Assembly: GCA_934644855.1 (NCBI GenBank)
Contig: CAKUDJ010000045.1
Coordinates: 1 to 6,698, forward strand
Reading direction: 5' to 3'
DNA length: 6,698 nt
DNA from: an uncultured Elusimicrobiales bacterium
Lineage (GTDB): Bacteria; Elusimicrobiota; Elusimicrobia; Elusimicrobiales; Elusimicrobiaceae
Positions 1-6,169 of this stretch are shown here, piece by piece. The notes beneath the pieces are model-generated. The model saw only the letters and a list, made by a program, of their open reading frames with translations. It was not told the DNA's origin and searched no databases. Within the stretch, counting starts at the first letter, position 1, and the number at the start of each line of letters is the position of its first letter. Both the position numbers and the translations under genes were made by a program.

Positions 1-474
1 ACTTACATATTTGCACCCTTTTAAGCCGGTGGGCGTAAATTCCAAAATTTCGGTCGTCCAGCCTTTGGTTTGCGCAAAGTGCTGGTAAACGCGCAACAAT
101 TCGTTGGCAAACAGGGCGGATTCGTCCCCCCCGGCACCGGGGCGGATTTCCAAATAAATATTTTTAGAGTCATTCGGGTCCGGCGGAATAACCAATACGC
201 GCAACTCTTTTTGCAGTACCGGCAGTTTGGCTTCCAGTTCGGCCAGTTCGTCGGCGGCCATTTTTACCAGTTCTTTGTCTTCGCCGGCTTCAATCATGGC
301 GCGGTCGTCCGCTATGGCTTTTTCCACGGCGTTTAATTCTTGCTCTTTTTCAATAATCGGGCGTAAAAAAGCGTGGCGTTTGGATTTTTGCGCCAGCTCC
401 GTGCTGGAAAGGGAACCGCTGGACAAGTCGGCCTCCAGTTGCTTAAATTCGGCAATATATTTAGAAGTATCCAT
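1..474 (-). CDS. prfA: Peptide chain release factor 1, N-terminal 158 residues (partial)
   Basis: RF1 recognises UAA and UAG stop codons in the ribosomal A site and triggers hydrolysis of the finished peptidyl-tRNA in the cytoplasm. Only residues 1-158 are present; the reading frame runs off the left edge exactly in phase. Residues 1 to about 95 are the helical, charged N-terminal domain. They are followed by PPDPNDSKN (97-105) and LEIRPGAGGDESALFA (108-123), the start of the core domain shared by class I release factors. The DPND...KN lead-in and the GGDE form fit RF1, whereas RF2 usually has GGTDA. The usual RAGTGGDEA is here RPGAGGDES, a mild variation. The stop-codon-reading PxT loop and the catalytic GGQ loop lie outside the window. 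The start is the ATG at 472-474, with AGGA at 480-483 (5-nt spacer). Two hairpins, 492-535 and 536-573, separate it from rpmE. Identification is firm; completeness cannot be judged. Confidence 0.95.
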   Translation of the reverse strand, partial: MDTSKYIAEFKQLEADLSSGSLSSTELAQKSKRHAFLRPIIEKEQELNAVEKAIADDRAMIEAGEDKELVKMAADELAELEAKLPVLQKELRVLVIPPDPNDSKNIYLEIRPGAGGDESALFANELLRVYQHFAQTKGWTTEILEFTPTGLKGCKYVS

Positions 475-491
475 AAAATTCCTATATTTAT

Positions 492-535
492 AAAAAGTTT
501 ATCCCGCTTCTCCCACAGGAAAAAGCCGGATAAAC
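492..535 (-). terminator. Terminator-like hairpin with U-tract just upstream of prfA
   Basis: Read on the minus strand, GTTTATCC (528-535) pairs perfectly with GGATAAAC (497-504). After one G-G mismatch (527/505), GCTT (523-526) pairs with AAGC (506-509). A further five pairs (518-522 with 510-514) include two G-U wobbles and close a 3-nt loop. TTTTT follows at 492-496. The wobble pairs form only in minus-strand RNA, since the same positions would be C-A mismatches on the plus strand; this favours a minus-strand transcript. It could be a second terminator for rpmE or an attenuator for prfA, whose start codon is only 22 nt downstream of the stem. Confidence 0.65.
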
Positions 536-573
536 AAAAGAGCAGACCCCCTTGTTTGGAAGTCTGCTCTTTT
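536..573 (-). terminator. Rho-independent terminator of rpmE
   Basis: The 12-nt arms AAAAGAGCAGAC and GTCTGCTCTTTT (562-573 and 536-547) are perfectly complementary. Inside them, TTCC can pair with GGGG (two G-U, two G-C), leaving a 6-nt AAACAA loop. On the minus strand the stem ends in TTTT and continues GTTT. Because the A-tract and T-tract are part of the stem, it could also work in the plus direction, but no plus-strand gene ends here. It starts 12 nt after the TAG at 586-588 that closes the out-of-frame tail of rpmE, which supports 586 as the original gene end. Confidence 0.85.
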
Positions 574-585
574 CAAATTACCTGG

Positions 586-662
586 CTATTTTGCTTCGGC
601 AGTTTCGGCCTTTTTGGCAGCGGCTTTTTTAGGAGCGGTAGCTTTTTTAACTACTTTTTTTT
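586..662 (-). other. Out-of-frame Lys/Ala-rich tail of rpmE behind a poly-A tract
   Basis: In the minus strand an A8 tract (655-662) precedes GTAGTTAAAAAAGC. In the annotated frame this reads VKKSS and stops at 647-649. If one A is removed, or a ribosome shifts +1 in the tract, the frame stays open for 22 codons: [20 protein letters not shown] then AK, ending at TAG 586-588. The lysine/alanine composition continues that of the preceding 27 residues, and the gene would end 12 nt before the terminator. This is seen directly in the sequence. Whether the cause is a sequencing or assembly error, a true mutation, or slippage cannot be told from one sequence. Confidence 0.7.
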
Positions 663-919
663 ACCAATTTGGCTTTGGCTTTTACTTCCGTTTTCGGTTT
701 GCGGACTACCGTTTTACCGGCGGTAGCGGCAAAGCGTTTGTTGAATTTGTCCACGCGGCCTTCCGTATCCAGCAATTTCTGCTTGCCGGTAAAGAACGGG
801 TGGCAGGCGGAGCAAATATCCAGTTTCAAATTATTGGTGGTGGAGCGGGTCAAAAACTTGTTGCCGCAGGCGCAAGTGACTTCCACAAAGTCATATTTGG
901 GGTGTATTTTTTCTTTCAT
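647..919 (-). CDS. rpmE: 50S ribosomal protein bL31 with basic C-terminal tail, 90 aa as read
   Basis: bL31 is a small zinc-binding protein of the large ribosomal subunit that bridges to the small subunit. Residues 1-63 hold the whole domain: IHPKY (5-9), CACGN with C16 and C18, [15 protein letters not shown] with C36 and C39, and [10 protein letters not shown] (54-63). All four zinc cysteines are present, so it is the zinc-binding (C+) form. Ordinary bL31 ends near residue 70; here a tail rich in Lys, Ala and Val follows. As read it ends KLVKKSS at TAA 647-649, but an A8 tract just before probably displaces the frame; the likely native product is 110 aa ending at 586. The ATG at 917-919 has AAAGGAAG at 927-934 (7-nt spacer). 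It is separate from rho, with a candidate promoter at 951-959 and a strong terminator at 536-573, so it is probably transcribed alone. Confidence 0.93.
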   Translation of the reverse strand: MKEKIHPKYDFVEVTCACGNKFLTRSTTNNLKLDICSACHPFFTGKQKLLDTEGRVDKFNKRFAATAGKTVVRKPKTEVKAKAKLVKKSS

Positions 920-950
920 TTTTTATCTTCCTTTCAAAATCTTATAGTTT

Positions 951-959
951 ATTTTACCA
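951..959 (-). promoter_or_regulatory. Candidate extended -10 promoter for rpmE
   Basis: The minus strand reads TGGTAAAAT, a good match to the extended -10 form TGnTATAAT, 31 nt upstream of the rpmE start codon. No convincing -35 is present at 16-18 nt spacing, as expected when an extended -10 carries recognition. It lies in the 91-nt gap after rho, where rpmE would need its own promoter. It rests on motif matching only. Confidence 0.4.
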
Positions 960-1000
960 TATATTGCGGCATTTTGGGAAACAAAAATCTTCCCGCCGCC

Positions 1001-1029
1001 GGAGGAAACGCTAAAAAGCGTTTACCTCC
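1001..1029 (-). terminator. Hairpin containing the rho stop codon, possible 3' end of the rho transcript
   Basis: On the minus strand GGAGG (1025-1029), a bulged T, and AAACGC (1018-1023) pair with GCGTTT (1006-1011) and CCTCC (1001-1005). This gives eleven base pairs around a 6-nt TTTTTA loop. The rho stop codon TAG (1011-1013) lies at the loop edge. There is no U-tract directly after the stem; a T5 run comes only about 13 nt later (985-989), after a GC-rich stretch. It is therefore not a textbook intrinsic terminator and may instead protect the 3' end. Confidence 0.45.
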
Positions 1030-2459
1030 ATTTGTTTGAAGAAATCCTTATTGGATTTAGTGGCCGACAATTTTTCCAACAGCAAAGTCATGGCGTCCAC
1101 GGAGCTTAACGGCGCAAGCACTTTGCGCATAATCCAAACTTTATTCAGTTCGTCTTCGCTCAGCAGCAGGTTTTCCTTACGGGTGGAACTGCGGTTAATA
1201 TCCACCGCCGGGAAAATGCGGCGTTCGGCCAATTTGCGGTCCAGGCACAGCTCGCTGTTGCCGGTACCTTTGAATTCTTCAAAAATTACTTCGTCCATTT
1301 TACTGCCGGTTTCCACAAGCGCACTGGCAATAATGGTTAAAGAGCCGCCTTCTTCCAAATTGCGGGCGGCGCCCAAAAAGCGTTTGGGCTTTTGCAGAGA
1401 AGTGGCTTCCAAACCGCCGGTAAGCACACGCCCGGAGGACGGCGCCACCGTGTTATACGCGCGGGCCAAGCGGGTAATGGAATCCAACAAAATAACCACG
1501 TCTTTGCCTTGTTCGGCCAAGCGTTTGGCTTTTTCAATCACCATTTCGGCCACTTGAATGTGGCGGTCCGGCGGTTCGTCAAAGGTGGAAGCGATGACTT
1601 CCCCTTTTACGCTGCGGGCCATATCAGTCACTTCTTCGGGGCGTTCGTCAATCAGCAAAACCATTAACACGGCGTCTTTATGGTTGGTGGTAATGGAATT
1701 GGCAATAGCCTGCATAATCATGGTTTTACCCGTTTTTGGGGCGGCCACAATCAGCGCACGCTGGCCTTTGCCGATAGGGGCAATCATATCTATTACGCGT
1801 TGGGTGTAAGAGGTACGGTCAAGTTCCAATGTGAAGCGCTCGTTAGGGTGAAGCGGGGTTAAGTTTTCAAAAAGAGGACGGTTGTAAACCTGCGCCGATT
1901 CCACCCCGTTTACTTTTTGCACTTGCAACATGGCAAAATAGCGTTCGCTGTCTTTGGGCGGGCGAATCAGGCCTTCAATCGTATCGCCTTTGCGCAAACC
2001 GAAGCGTTTGATTTGGGAAGGCGAAACATAAATGTCTTCCGGCCCGGCCAAATAGTTATTTTCTTCGGAGCGTAAAAAGCCAAAACCGTCGGGCAAAATT
2101 TCCAACACGCCGCCGCCGTAAACAGAGCCGTTTTGCTTGGCTTGCATAGCCACAATTTTGCCGATAAGCGCCTGTTTGCGCAGGCCGGAGGTTTCTTCTA
2201 TATTATAATTAACGGCTAATTTGGTCAGCTCGGCCACGCTTAATTTATTTAATTCGCGCGCATCCATCGGCTTGGCACCGTTGGGTTGGCGTTTTTCGGG
2301 CGCGGGGGCATAAGGGGCGTTGATGTTAGAAGTTTTATGCATGACGCGGCGCACTTCCGCCGGGCGGGCCGTTTCGGCCGGTTTTACATCTTCCCGCTTG
2401 GTGCGGGTATATTCCCGGGCGGGTTTGGCCGGTTTTTCCGGCGTTGTTTTTTCTTCCAT
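1011..2459 (-). CDS. rho: Transcription termination factor Rho, 482 aa
   Basis: Rho is a hexameric RNA-dependent ATPase and translocase that releases nascent transcripts from RNA polymerase. Residues 1-65 form a low-complexity tail rich in Lys, Arg, Pro and Ala. Residues 66-105 are the Rho N-terminal helical domain ([15 protein letters not shown]). A cold-shock-like RNA-binding domain follows, with DGFGFLR (124-130) and [12 protein letters not shown] (142-153). The ATPase core has Walker A APKTGKT (240-246), DERPEEV (271-277), Walker B VVILLDS (321-327), the RNA-contacting LTGGLEA region (346-352) and the [17 protein letters not shown] segment (398-414) that holds the arginine-finger region. 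All expected motifs are present and nothing is truncated. The start is the ATG at 2457-2459 with AAGGAG 5 nt upstream. The open frame extends 17 codons further, but that would overlap the end of coaE and ignore this ribosome binding site. It follows coaE after 19 nt, so it is likely the last gene of a polA-coaE-rho transcript. Confidence 0.97.
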   Translation of the reverse strand: MEEKTTPEKPAKPAREYTRTKREDVKPAETARPAEVRRVMHKTSNINAPYAPAPEKRQPNGAKPMDARELNKLSVAELTKLAVNYNIEETSGLRKQALIGKIVAMQAKQNGSVYGGGVLEILPDGFGFLRSEENNYLAGPEDIYVSPSQIKRFGLRKGDTIEGLIRPPKDSERYFAMLQVQKVNGVESAQVYNRPLFENLTPLHPNERFTLELDRTSYTQRVIDMIAPIGKGQRALIVAAPKTGKTMIMQAIANSITTNHKDAVLMVLLIDERPEEVTDMARSVKGEVIASTFDEPPDRHIQVAEMVIEKAKRLAEQGKDVVILLDSITRLARAYNTVAPSSGRVLTGGLEATSLQKPKRFLGAARNLEEGGSLTIIASALVETGSKMDEVIFEEFKGTGNSELCLDRKLAERRIFPAVDINRSSTRKENLLLSEDELNKVWIMRKVLAPLSSVDAMTLLLEKLSATKSNKDFFKQMEVNAF

Positions 2460-2478
2460 GGGTACTCCTTCTTTTTGT

Positions 2479-3060
2479 TTAACCATAAATAGTATCCAGT
2501 GCGCGGGCAAGCCGGCACACTTTTTGCTCCAAATCAGTTTTAGTAGAACAGTTCGTCAAAATCACATCCGCCCGGGCCGCTTTTTGGGCCGGGCTCCATT
2601 GGGTTTTTAAGCGGCTTATATAATCTTCCCGCGTAAGCCCCCGTTCTTTCAGGCGCGCGGATAGGGTTTCTTCCCCCGCCAAAATAAGCAGGGTCAAATC
2701 CATATATTTATCCCAACCGCTTTCAAACAATAAGGGCACTTCAAACACCGCCCAACGCGCGCCGCAAGAGTCCAGTTGTTTTTGGGCCGCTTGCCATACC
2801 AACGGGTGAATACGCACTTCCAACGCTTGGCGCTGTTGCGGGTTTGCAAAAACCTGCCGGGCAATAACGGCCGGGTCCGCACTGCCAAATTCCTGCCGCA
2901 AAAAATCCTGTACTTGCGCTTGGGCGCGTACTTGGCGGGCCAAATCGTCCGCGCTGACGGTAAACACGCCGCACGCCTTAAAAGCGGCTAATACGGTGCT
3001 TTTACCGCTGGCCATACCGCCCGTCAACCCCACTACATAAGGTTTTGCCGTATGTATCAT
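2479..3060 (-). CDS. coaE: Dephospho-CoA kinase, 193 aa
   Basis: CoaE catalyses the last step of coenzyme A synthesis, phosphorylating the ribose 3'-hydroxyl of dephospho-CoA with ATP in the cytoplasm. The P-loop [12 protein letters not shown] is at residues 11-22. Other family landmarks are FANP (71-74), HPLV (85-88), VPLLFE (108-113) in the substrate-binding core, and [16 protein letters not shown] (136-151) in the lid region, followed by ADVILTN (164-170). Length is within the usual range of about 190-210 aa. The stretch between the substrate helix and FANP is a few residues shorter than in E. coli. The common DAD motif after strand 2 reads SAD (36-38), so the first acidic residue is lost while the second, D38, remains. 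The ATG at 3058-3060 overlaps the polA stop as ATGA, and no clear Shine-Dalgarno sequence is present, so translation is probably coupled to polA. The gap to rho is 19 nt. Confidence 0.96.
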   Translation of the reverse strand: MIHTAKPYVVGLTGGMASGKSTVLAAFKACGVFTVSADDLARQVRAQAQVQDFLRQEFGSADPAVIARQVFANPQQRQALEVRIHPLVWQAAQKQLDSCGARWAVFEVPLLFESGWDKYMDLTLLILAGEETLSARLKERGLTREDYISRLKTQWSPAQKAARADVILTNCSTKTDLEQKVCRLARALDTIYG

Positions 3061-5627
3061 AAAGCAAGTTTTTCCATTTCGTACCAGTTTTTACCCGCTT
3101 TGGCGCTGGCCAAGAGCGGCACCCGCAGTTTAACGGCATTTTGCATTTTATTTTTTACAAATAAAGCCGTTTCTTTCAACGTATCGGCGGGCACCTCAAA
3201 AATCAGTTCGTCATGCACCTGCATAACCATTTTAACGGGAGTATTACGGACTTCCTGGAAAATATCTAACATGGCTTTTTTAATAATATCCGCCGAGCCG
3301 CCCTGCACAATGGTATTAATGGCGGCCCGTTGGGCAAAAGAACTCATCGCGCCCACGCCCATATTAAACTCGGGCAAATAACGGATATGCCCCAACATGG
3401 TTTTTACATAACCGTTTGCGCGGGCGGCAGCCACATTTTCGTCAATCCACCGGCGCACGCCCTGATACGTCTTAAAATAATTATCTATATATTCTTTGGC
3501 TTCGCGCATGGAAATAGAAAGCGCCTGGGATAGGCCCATGGGGCCCTGTCCATAAATAATACCAAAATTAATTGCTTTTGCACTAGAGCGCATTTGGTCC
3601 GTCACCATCAGCGGCATTACGCCAAACACTTGCGCCGCCGTTTGCGTGTGAATATCTCCGCCGTCTATAAACGCCTGTGTTAAAACGGGGTCTTGGCTTT
3701 CGTGCGCCAACACCCGCAAATCAATTTGGGAATAGTCCACACTTAACAGCATATTGCCTTCTCCGGCGCAAAAAGCAGTGCGCAGTTGGCGGCCTTTGGC
3801 GGTGCGGACAGGAATATTTTGCAAATTGGGGCCGGAACAGGACAGGCGCCCGGTGACGGTGCCGGTTTGGTCTAAATAAGCGTGCACTTTATTTTGTTCG
3901 TCCGCCAATAATAATAAATTATCCACATACGTTGTTTTTAATTTACTACTGGCGCGGAAATCCAAAATTTCCTGTGCGATGGGGTGCACATGGGCAATTT
4001 CCGCCAACACTTCTTCATCGGTGGAATAGCCGGTTTTTGTCTTTTTGACCGGCGGAATTTTTAATTGTTCAAATAACAGCACGCCTAATTGTTTGGGCGA
4101 ATTGACATTGACCGGGTAGCCCGCCCGCGCATCTATTTGCGCCTGAAGCGTGTTCATTTCCTGCAGTAAAACGGCTTGAAATTCCTTCAGCCAGACAGGG
4201 TTTACACGCAAGCCCTGGTATTCCATATCCGCCAAAACGGAAAGGAGCGGCAGCTCCATGTTTACAAACAAATCATACATTCCGCTTTTTTGCAAATCGT
4301 CCGTCAGCTTGGTTTGCATTTTCCAAATATATTGGTTATAAAGCGGCAGGCGGGCTTGGGCGTTTTCCCCCGCAATTAATACGGAAAAATAATGCGCGCA
4401 CGCGGCAGAAAAACTTAAATCGCCGGACGGGTCCAACAAATAGCGGGCCAAACGGCCGTCAAAACAGCGCAGGTATTGGCCGCCGAGCAACAGCCCGGCT
4501 TCGCGCAAGGTTAATTTTAAGTCATAGCCTACTTTCAAAACAGTATCATCTAAAATGATTTTTTGCAAAGCTGCCTGCTGAACGGAAGAAACTTCCGCAA
4601 GCGGCGTTAAGGCACAGGAAGTTTCGTCCGTAGCGCAGAGCAACAGTTCGTCTTCTATGTGTAAAAAGAGGCGCCCGGCCGAAGGCACTTTGGCTAAAAC
4701 TTCGTCCAGCGTGCCTAGCGGCGTTTGGGTTTGAAAAAGCGTTTCCTGCGGTTGGGCCGGCTCAAAAGACGTTAATAAATTCTTAAATTCATAGCGGGAA
4801 AACAAATCCGCCAACTGCCGCGGCTCCGGCGTGCAAATGCGGTAATCCTGCAAATCAAACGGCATGGAAAGGTTGCTGTCCAACACTACCAACTGTTTGG
4901 AAAGGAGCGCCTCTTCCACATGGGCCCGGATTTTGGCGGCTACGGCGGGTTTTAAGGACGGGTCATCATTTTGTGCGGCGCGGATAATATCCTGCAAGTG
5001 GCCGAATTTTTTAATCAGCTCCACCGCACTTTTGGGGCCCACACCCATAATGCCGGGGATGTTATCGGACGCGTCGCCCACAATGGCAAAATAATCCGGC
5101 AGGAATTTTGTTTCCACCCCAAATTTTTCCACGGCGGCTTCCGGCCCCTTAAAGCCGTCCTTCCCGCCCGAGGGCCAAATGCTTATTTTATCACTCAAAA
5201 ATTGGTAAACGTCTTTGTCGGACGTGACCAACACGCTGTGCAAGTTCTGCTTGGCGGCACTTTGGGCAATAAACGCCATTAAGTCATCCGCCTCAATGCC
5301 GTCTTGGGCTACCACGGCAAAACCCATTTCTTTCACCAGGCCGCGCGCCAAGTTTAACTGGCTGACAAGCGCGTCATCCGGCTTTTTGCGCGTGCCTTTA
5401 TAAGACGGCAACAACGCTTTGCGGCGGGCACAACCGCCCGGAGAATCAAAACAAACAGCCGCATATTGCGGATGTTTTTCGTGCAGAAATTTAGTCAGCC
5501 AACGCACAAACCCGTACAACGCGCCAACCTCCTGGCCGGAAGTCGTCGTCAGCTTAGGCAACGCATGGTAGTTGCGGTGCAAAAAGCCGTGTGCATCAAT
5601 TAAAAATAAGGTTGGTTGTGCGGACAT
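3057..5627 (-). CDS. polA: DNA polymerase I, 856 aa, with 5'-3' nuclease and inactive proofreading domain
   Basis: Pol I fills gaps and removes RNA primers in lagging-strand synthesis and excision repair. Residues 1 to about 290 are the 5'-3' nuclease: LIDAHG (D11), PSYKGTR (75-80), GIEADD (E112, D114, D115), TSDKD (D137, D139) and GDASDNIPG (184-192). Residues 316-440 occupy the place of the 3'-5' exonuclease but lack its metal ligands: no DxE near 320-327, LKLTLRE where E. coli has LKYDRGI, and no YxxxD in the last motif. The polymerase domain is complete. Motif A is DYSQIDLR (631-638), motif B has R680, K684, F688 and Y692 in KAINFGIIYG, and motif C is QVHDE (803-807). Position 636 is Asp where the family normally has Glu. 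F688 is the Phe form that disfavours dideoxynucleotides. The ATG at 5625-5627 was chosen because the family N-terminus aligns there. An in-frame ATG 17 codons upstream (5678) lies in a hairpin loop. Neither start has a Shine-Dalgarno sequence. The stop overlaps coaE by 4 nt. Confidence 0.97.
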   Translation of the reverse strand: MSAQPTLFLIDAHGFLHRNYHALPKLTTTSGQEVGALYGFVRWLTKFLHEKHPQYAAVCFDSPGGCARRKALLPSYKGTRKKPDDALVSQLNLARGLVKEMGFAVVAQDGIEADDLMAFIAQSAAKQNLHSVLVTSDKDVYQFLSDKISIWPSGGKDGFKGPEAAVEKFGVETKFLPDYFAIVGDASDNIPGIMGVGPKSAVELIKKFGHLQDIIRAAQNDDPSLKPAVAAKIRAHVEEALLSKQLVVLDSNLSMPFDLQDYRICTPEPRQLADLFSRYEFKNLLTSFEPAQPQETLFQTQTPLGTLDEVLAKVPSAGRLFLHIEDELLLCATDETSCALTPLAEVSSVQQAALQKIILDDTVLKVGYDLKLTLREAGLLLGGQYLRCFDGRLARYLLDPSGDLSFSAACAHYFSVLIAGENAQARLPLYNQYIWKMQTKLTDDLQKSGMYDLFVNMELPLLSVLADMEYQGLRVNPVWLKEFQAVLLQEMNTLQAQIDARAGYPVNVNSPKQLGVLLFEQLKIPPVKKTKTGYSTDEEVLAEIAHVHPIAQEILDFRASSKLKTTYVDNLLLLADEQNKVHAYLDQTGTVTGRLSCSGPNLQNIPVRTAKGRQLRTAFCAGEGNMLLSVDYSQIDLRVLAHESQDPVLTQAFIDGGDIHTQTAAQVFGVMPLMVTDQMRSSAKAINFGIIYGQGPMGLSQALSISMREAKEYIDNYFKTYQGVRRWIDENVAAARANGYVKTMLGHIRYLPEFNMGVGAMSSFAQRAAINTIVQGGSADIIKKAMLDIFQEVRNTPVKMVMQVHDELIFEVPADTLKETALFVKNKMQNAVKLRVPLLASAKAGKNWYEMEKLAL

Positions 5628-5636
5628 AAATTTATG
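5625..5636. repeat. 12-bp perfect palindrome over the polA start codon
   Basis: CATAAATTTATG reads the same on both strands and includes the polA ATG (5625-5627). It is AT-rich and short, so it may be chance. It takes the place where a Shine-Dalgarno sequence would be expected. A regulator site is possible, but nothing else supports it. Confidence 0.3.
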
Positions 5637-5667
5637 GGGATGAAAAGTTAGGAAGATTTTTATGTAT

Positions 5668-5690
5668 CCGCCCGTCATTTCGGCGGGCGG
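5668..5690 (-). other. GC-rich hairpin between trxA and polA
   Basis: CCGCCCG (5684-5690 read on the minus strand) pairs perfectly with CGGGCGG (5668-5674) around a 9-nt loop. It lies 25 nt after the trxA stop and 40 nt before the polA start. No U-tract follows on the minus strand (the next bases are ATACATAAAAATC), so it is not a standard intrinsic terminator. It may mark or protect the trxA mRNA 3' end, slow read-through into polA, or be a dispersed repeat. Confidence 0.55.
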
Positions 5691-5715
5691 TTATAAAACA
5701 GGCAACACCAAACGC

Positions 5716-6036
5716 TTATAAAAGCGCGTTGAGTTTTTCTTGCAAGGCCGCCTTGGATTGCAAACCTACGGTTTGGCCTTTTACTTCACCGTCCTTAAAG
5801 AAAATAATGGTAGGAATGGAAGTAATGCGGTATTTGGTGCTGGTATCGGCGCCGTCATCGGTATTTAATTTGCATACTTTTACTTTGCCTTCATATTCTT
5901 TAGCCAGTTCTTCCACCACCGGGGCCAACATACGGCACGGGCCGCACCAGGTGGCCCAAAAGTCCACCATCACGGGGCCTTTGTGCTGCAAGACTTCTTG
6001 TTCAAAATTTGCATCGGTTAAAATTACTTCGCTCAT
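5716..6036 (-). CDS. trxA: Thioredoxin, 106 aa
   Basis: Thioredoxin is a small cytoplasmic dithiol protein that reduces disulfides in ribonucleotide reductase, peroxiredoxins, methionine sulfoxide reductase and others, and is itself recharged by thioredoxin reductase. The whole protein is one thioredoxin fold of normal length. The active site WCGPC is at 30-34 (C31 and C34), the buried acidic residue is D25 in VDFWATW, and the conserved cis-proline is P75 in TSIPT. The C-terminal GxxxK...L helix is present. No signal peptide or membrane segment is visible, so it is cytoplasmic. An additional cysteine, C55 (VKVCKLN), lies on a central strand. The ATG at 6034-6036 has a strong AAGGGGG at 6041-6047 (4-nt spacer). 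The gene is divergent from the one starting at 6170 and is followed after 25 nt by a GC-rich hairpin before polA. It may be transcribed alone or lead the downstream genes. Confidence 0.97.
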   Translation of the reverse strand: MSEVILTDANFEQEVLQHKGPVMVDFWATWCGPCRMLAPVVEELAKEYEGKVKVCKLNTDDGADTSTKYRITSIPTIIFFKDGEVKGQTVGLQSKAALQEKLNALL

Positions 6037-6060
6037 ATTTCCCCCTTAAAATAAATACTT

Positions 6061-6098
6061 ATTATATAGTTTACATAAAAAATAACCCTTTCTGTCAA
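6061..6098 (-). promoter_or_regulatory. Candidate trxA promoter region
   Basis: The minus strand has a perfect TTGACA (6093-6098) and a perfect TATAAT (6061-6066) upstream of trxA. They are 26 nt apart, too far for one ordinary sigma-70 promoter. TTGACA may work with a weaker -10 nearer to it (TATGTA at 15 nt or TAAACT at 19 nt), or TATAAT may work with a poor -35. The region is AT-rich, as expected for a promoter. The exact start point cannot be fixed. Confidence 0.4.
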
Positions 6099-6137
6099 CT
6101 TATAAAACAGATTATGCCACTACGCCCGCTAATTATG

Positions 6138-6143
6138 TAAAAT
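6138..6143 (+). promoter_or_regulatory. Possible -10 element for the divergent plus-strand gene
   Basis: TAAAAT at 6138-6143 is one base from the -10 consensus and lies 26 nt before the ATG at 6170. No recognisable -35 stands at 16-18 nt upstream. The call is weak and depends mainly on position. Confidence 0.25.
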
Positions 6144-6169
6144 GATTCAAATAACATAAAGGACCCGTT

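Noticed and set aside
70..336. Plus-strand open frames opposite prfA
   Set aside because: They are shadows of the release factor frame with skewed composition (Phe/Gln/Gly or Ser/Ala) and no ribosome binding site.
1..474. RF2 (prfB) with its programmed frameshift
   Set aside because: The GGDES core motif and DPND lead-in indicate RF1, and no in-frame TGA near codon 25 is present.
373..726. A plus-strand open frame spanning the prfA-rpmE gap
   Set aside because: It crosses both hairpins and reads Phe/Leu-rich sequence produced by the reversed Lys/Ala tail of bL31; the apparent hydrophobic stretch is not a real membrane segment.
614..1039. A 141-codon plus-strand open frame over rpmE and the rho end
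   Set aside because: It is antisense to rpmE, Phe/Gly-rich low complexity, and runs through the rho-rpmE gap; no sign of real coding.
1036..1557. A 173-codon open frame on the plus strand inside rho
   Set aside because: It is antisense to the conserved Rho ATPase core, lacks family features, and is a by-product of the codon bias of rho.
2460..2510. A 17-codon longer start for rho ([12 protein letters not shown]...)
   Set aside because: It overlaps the end of coaE, and the ATG at 2459 has AAGGAG at proper spacing; the extra residues do not resemble a Rho N-terminus.
5628..5678. A 17-codon longer start for polA
   Set aside because: The ATG lies in a hairpin loop with no ribosome binding site, and the family N-terminus aligns with the ATG at 5627.
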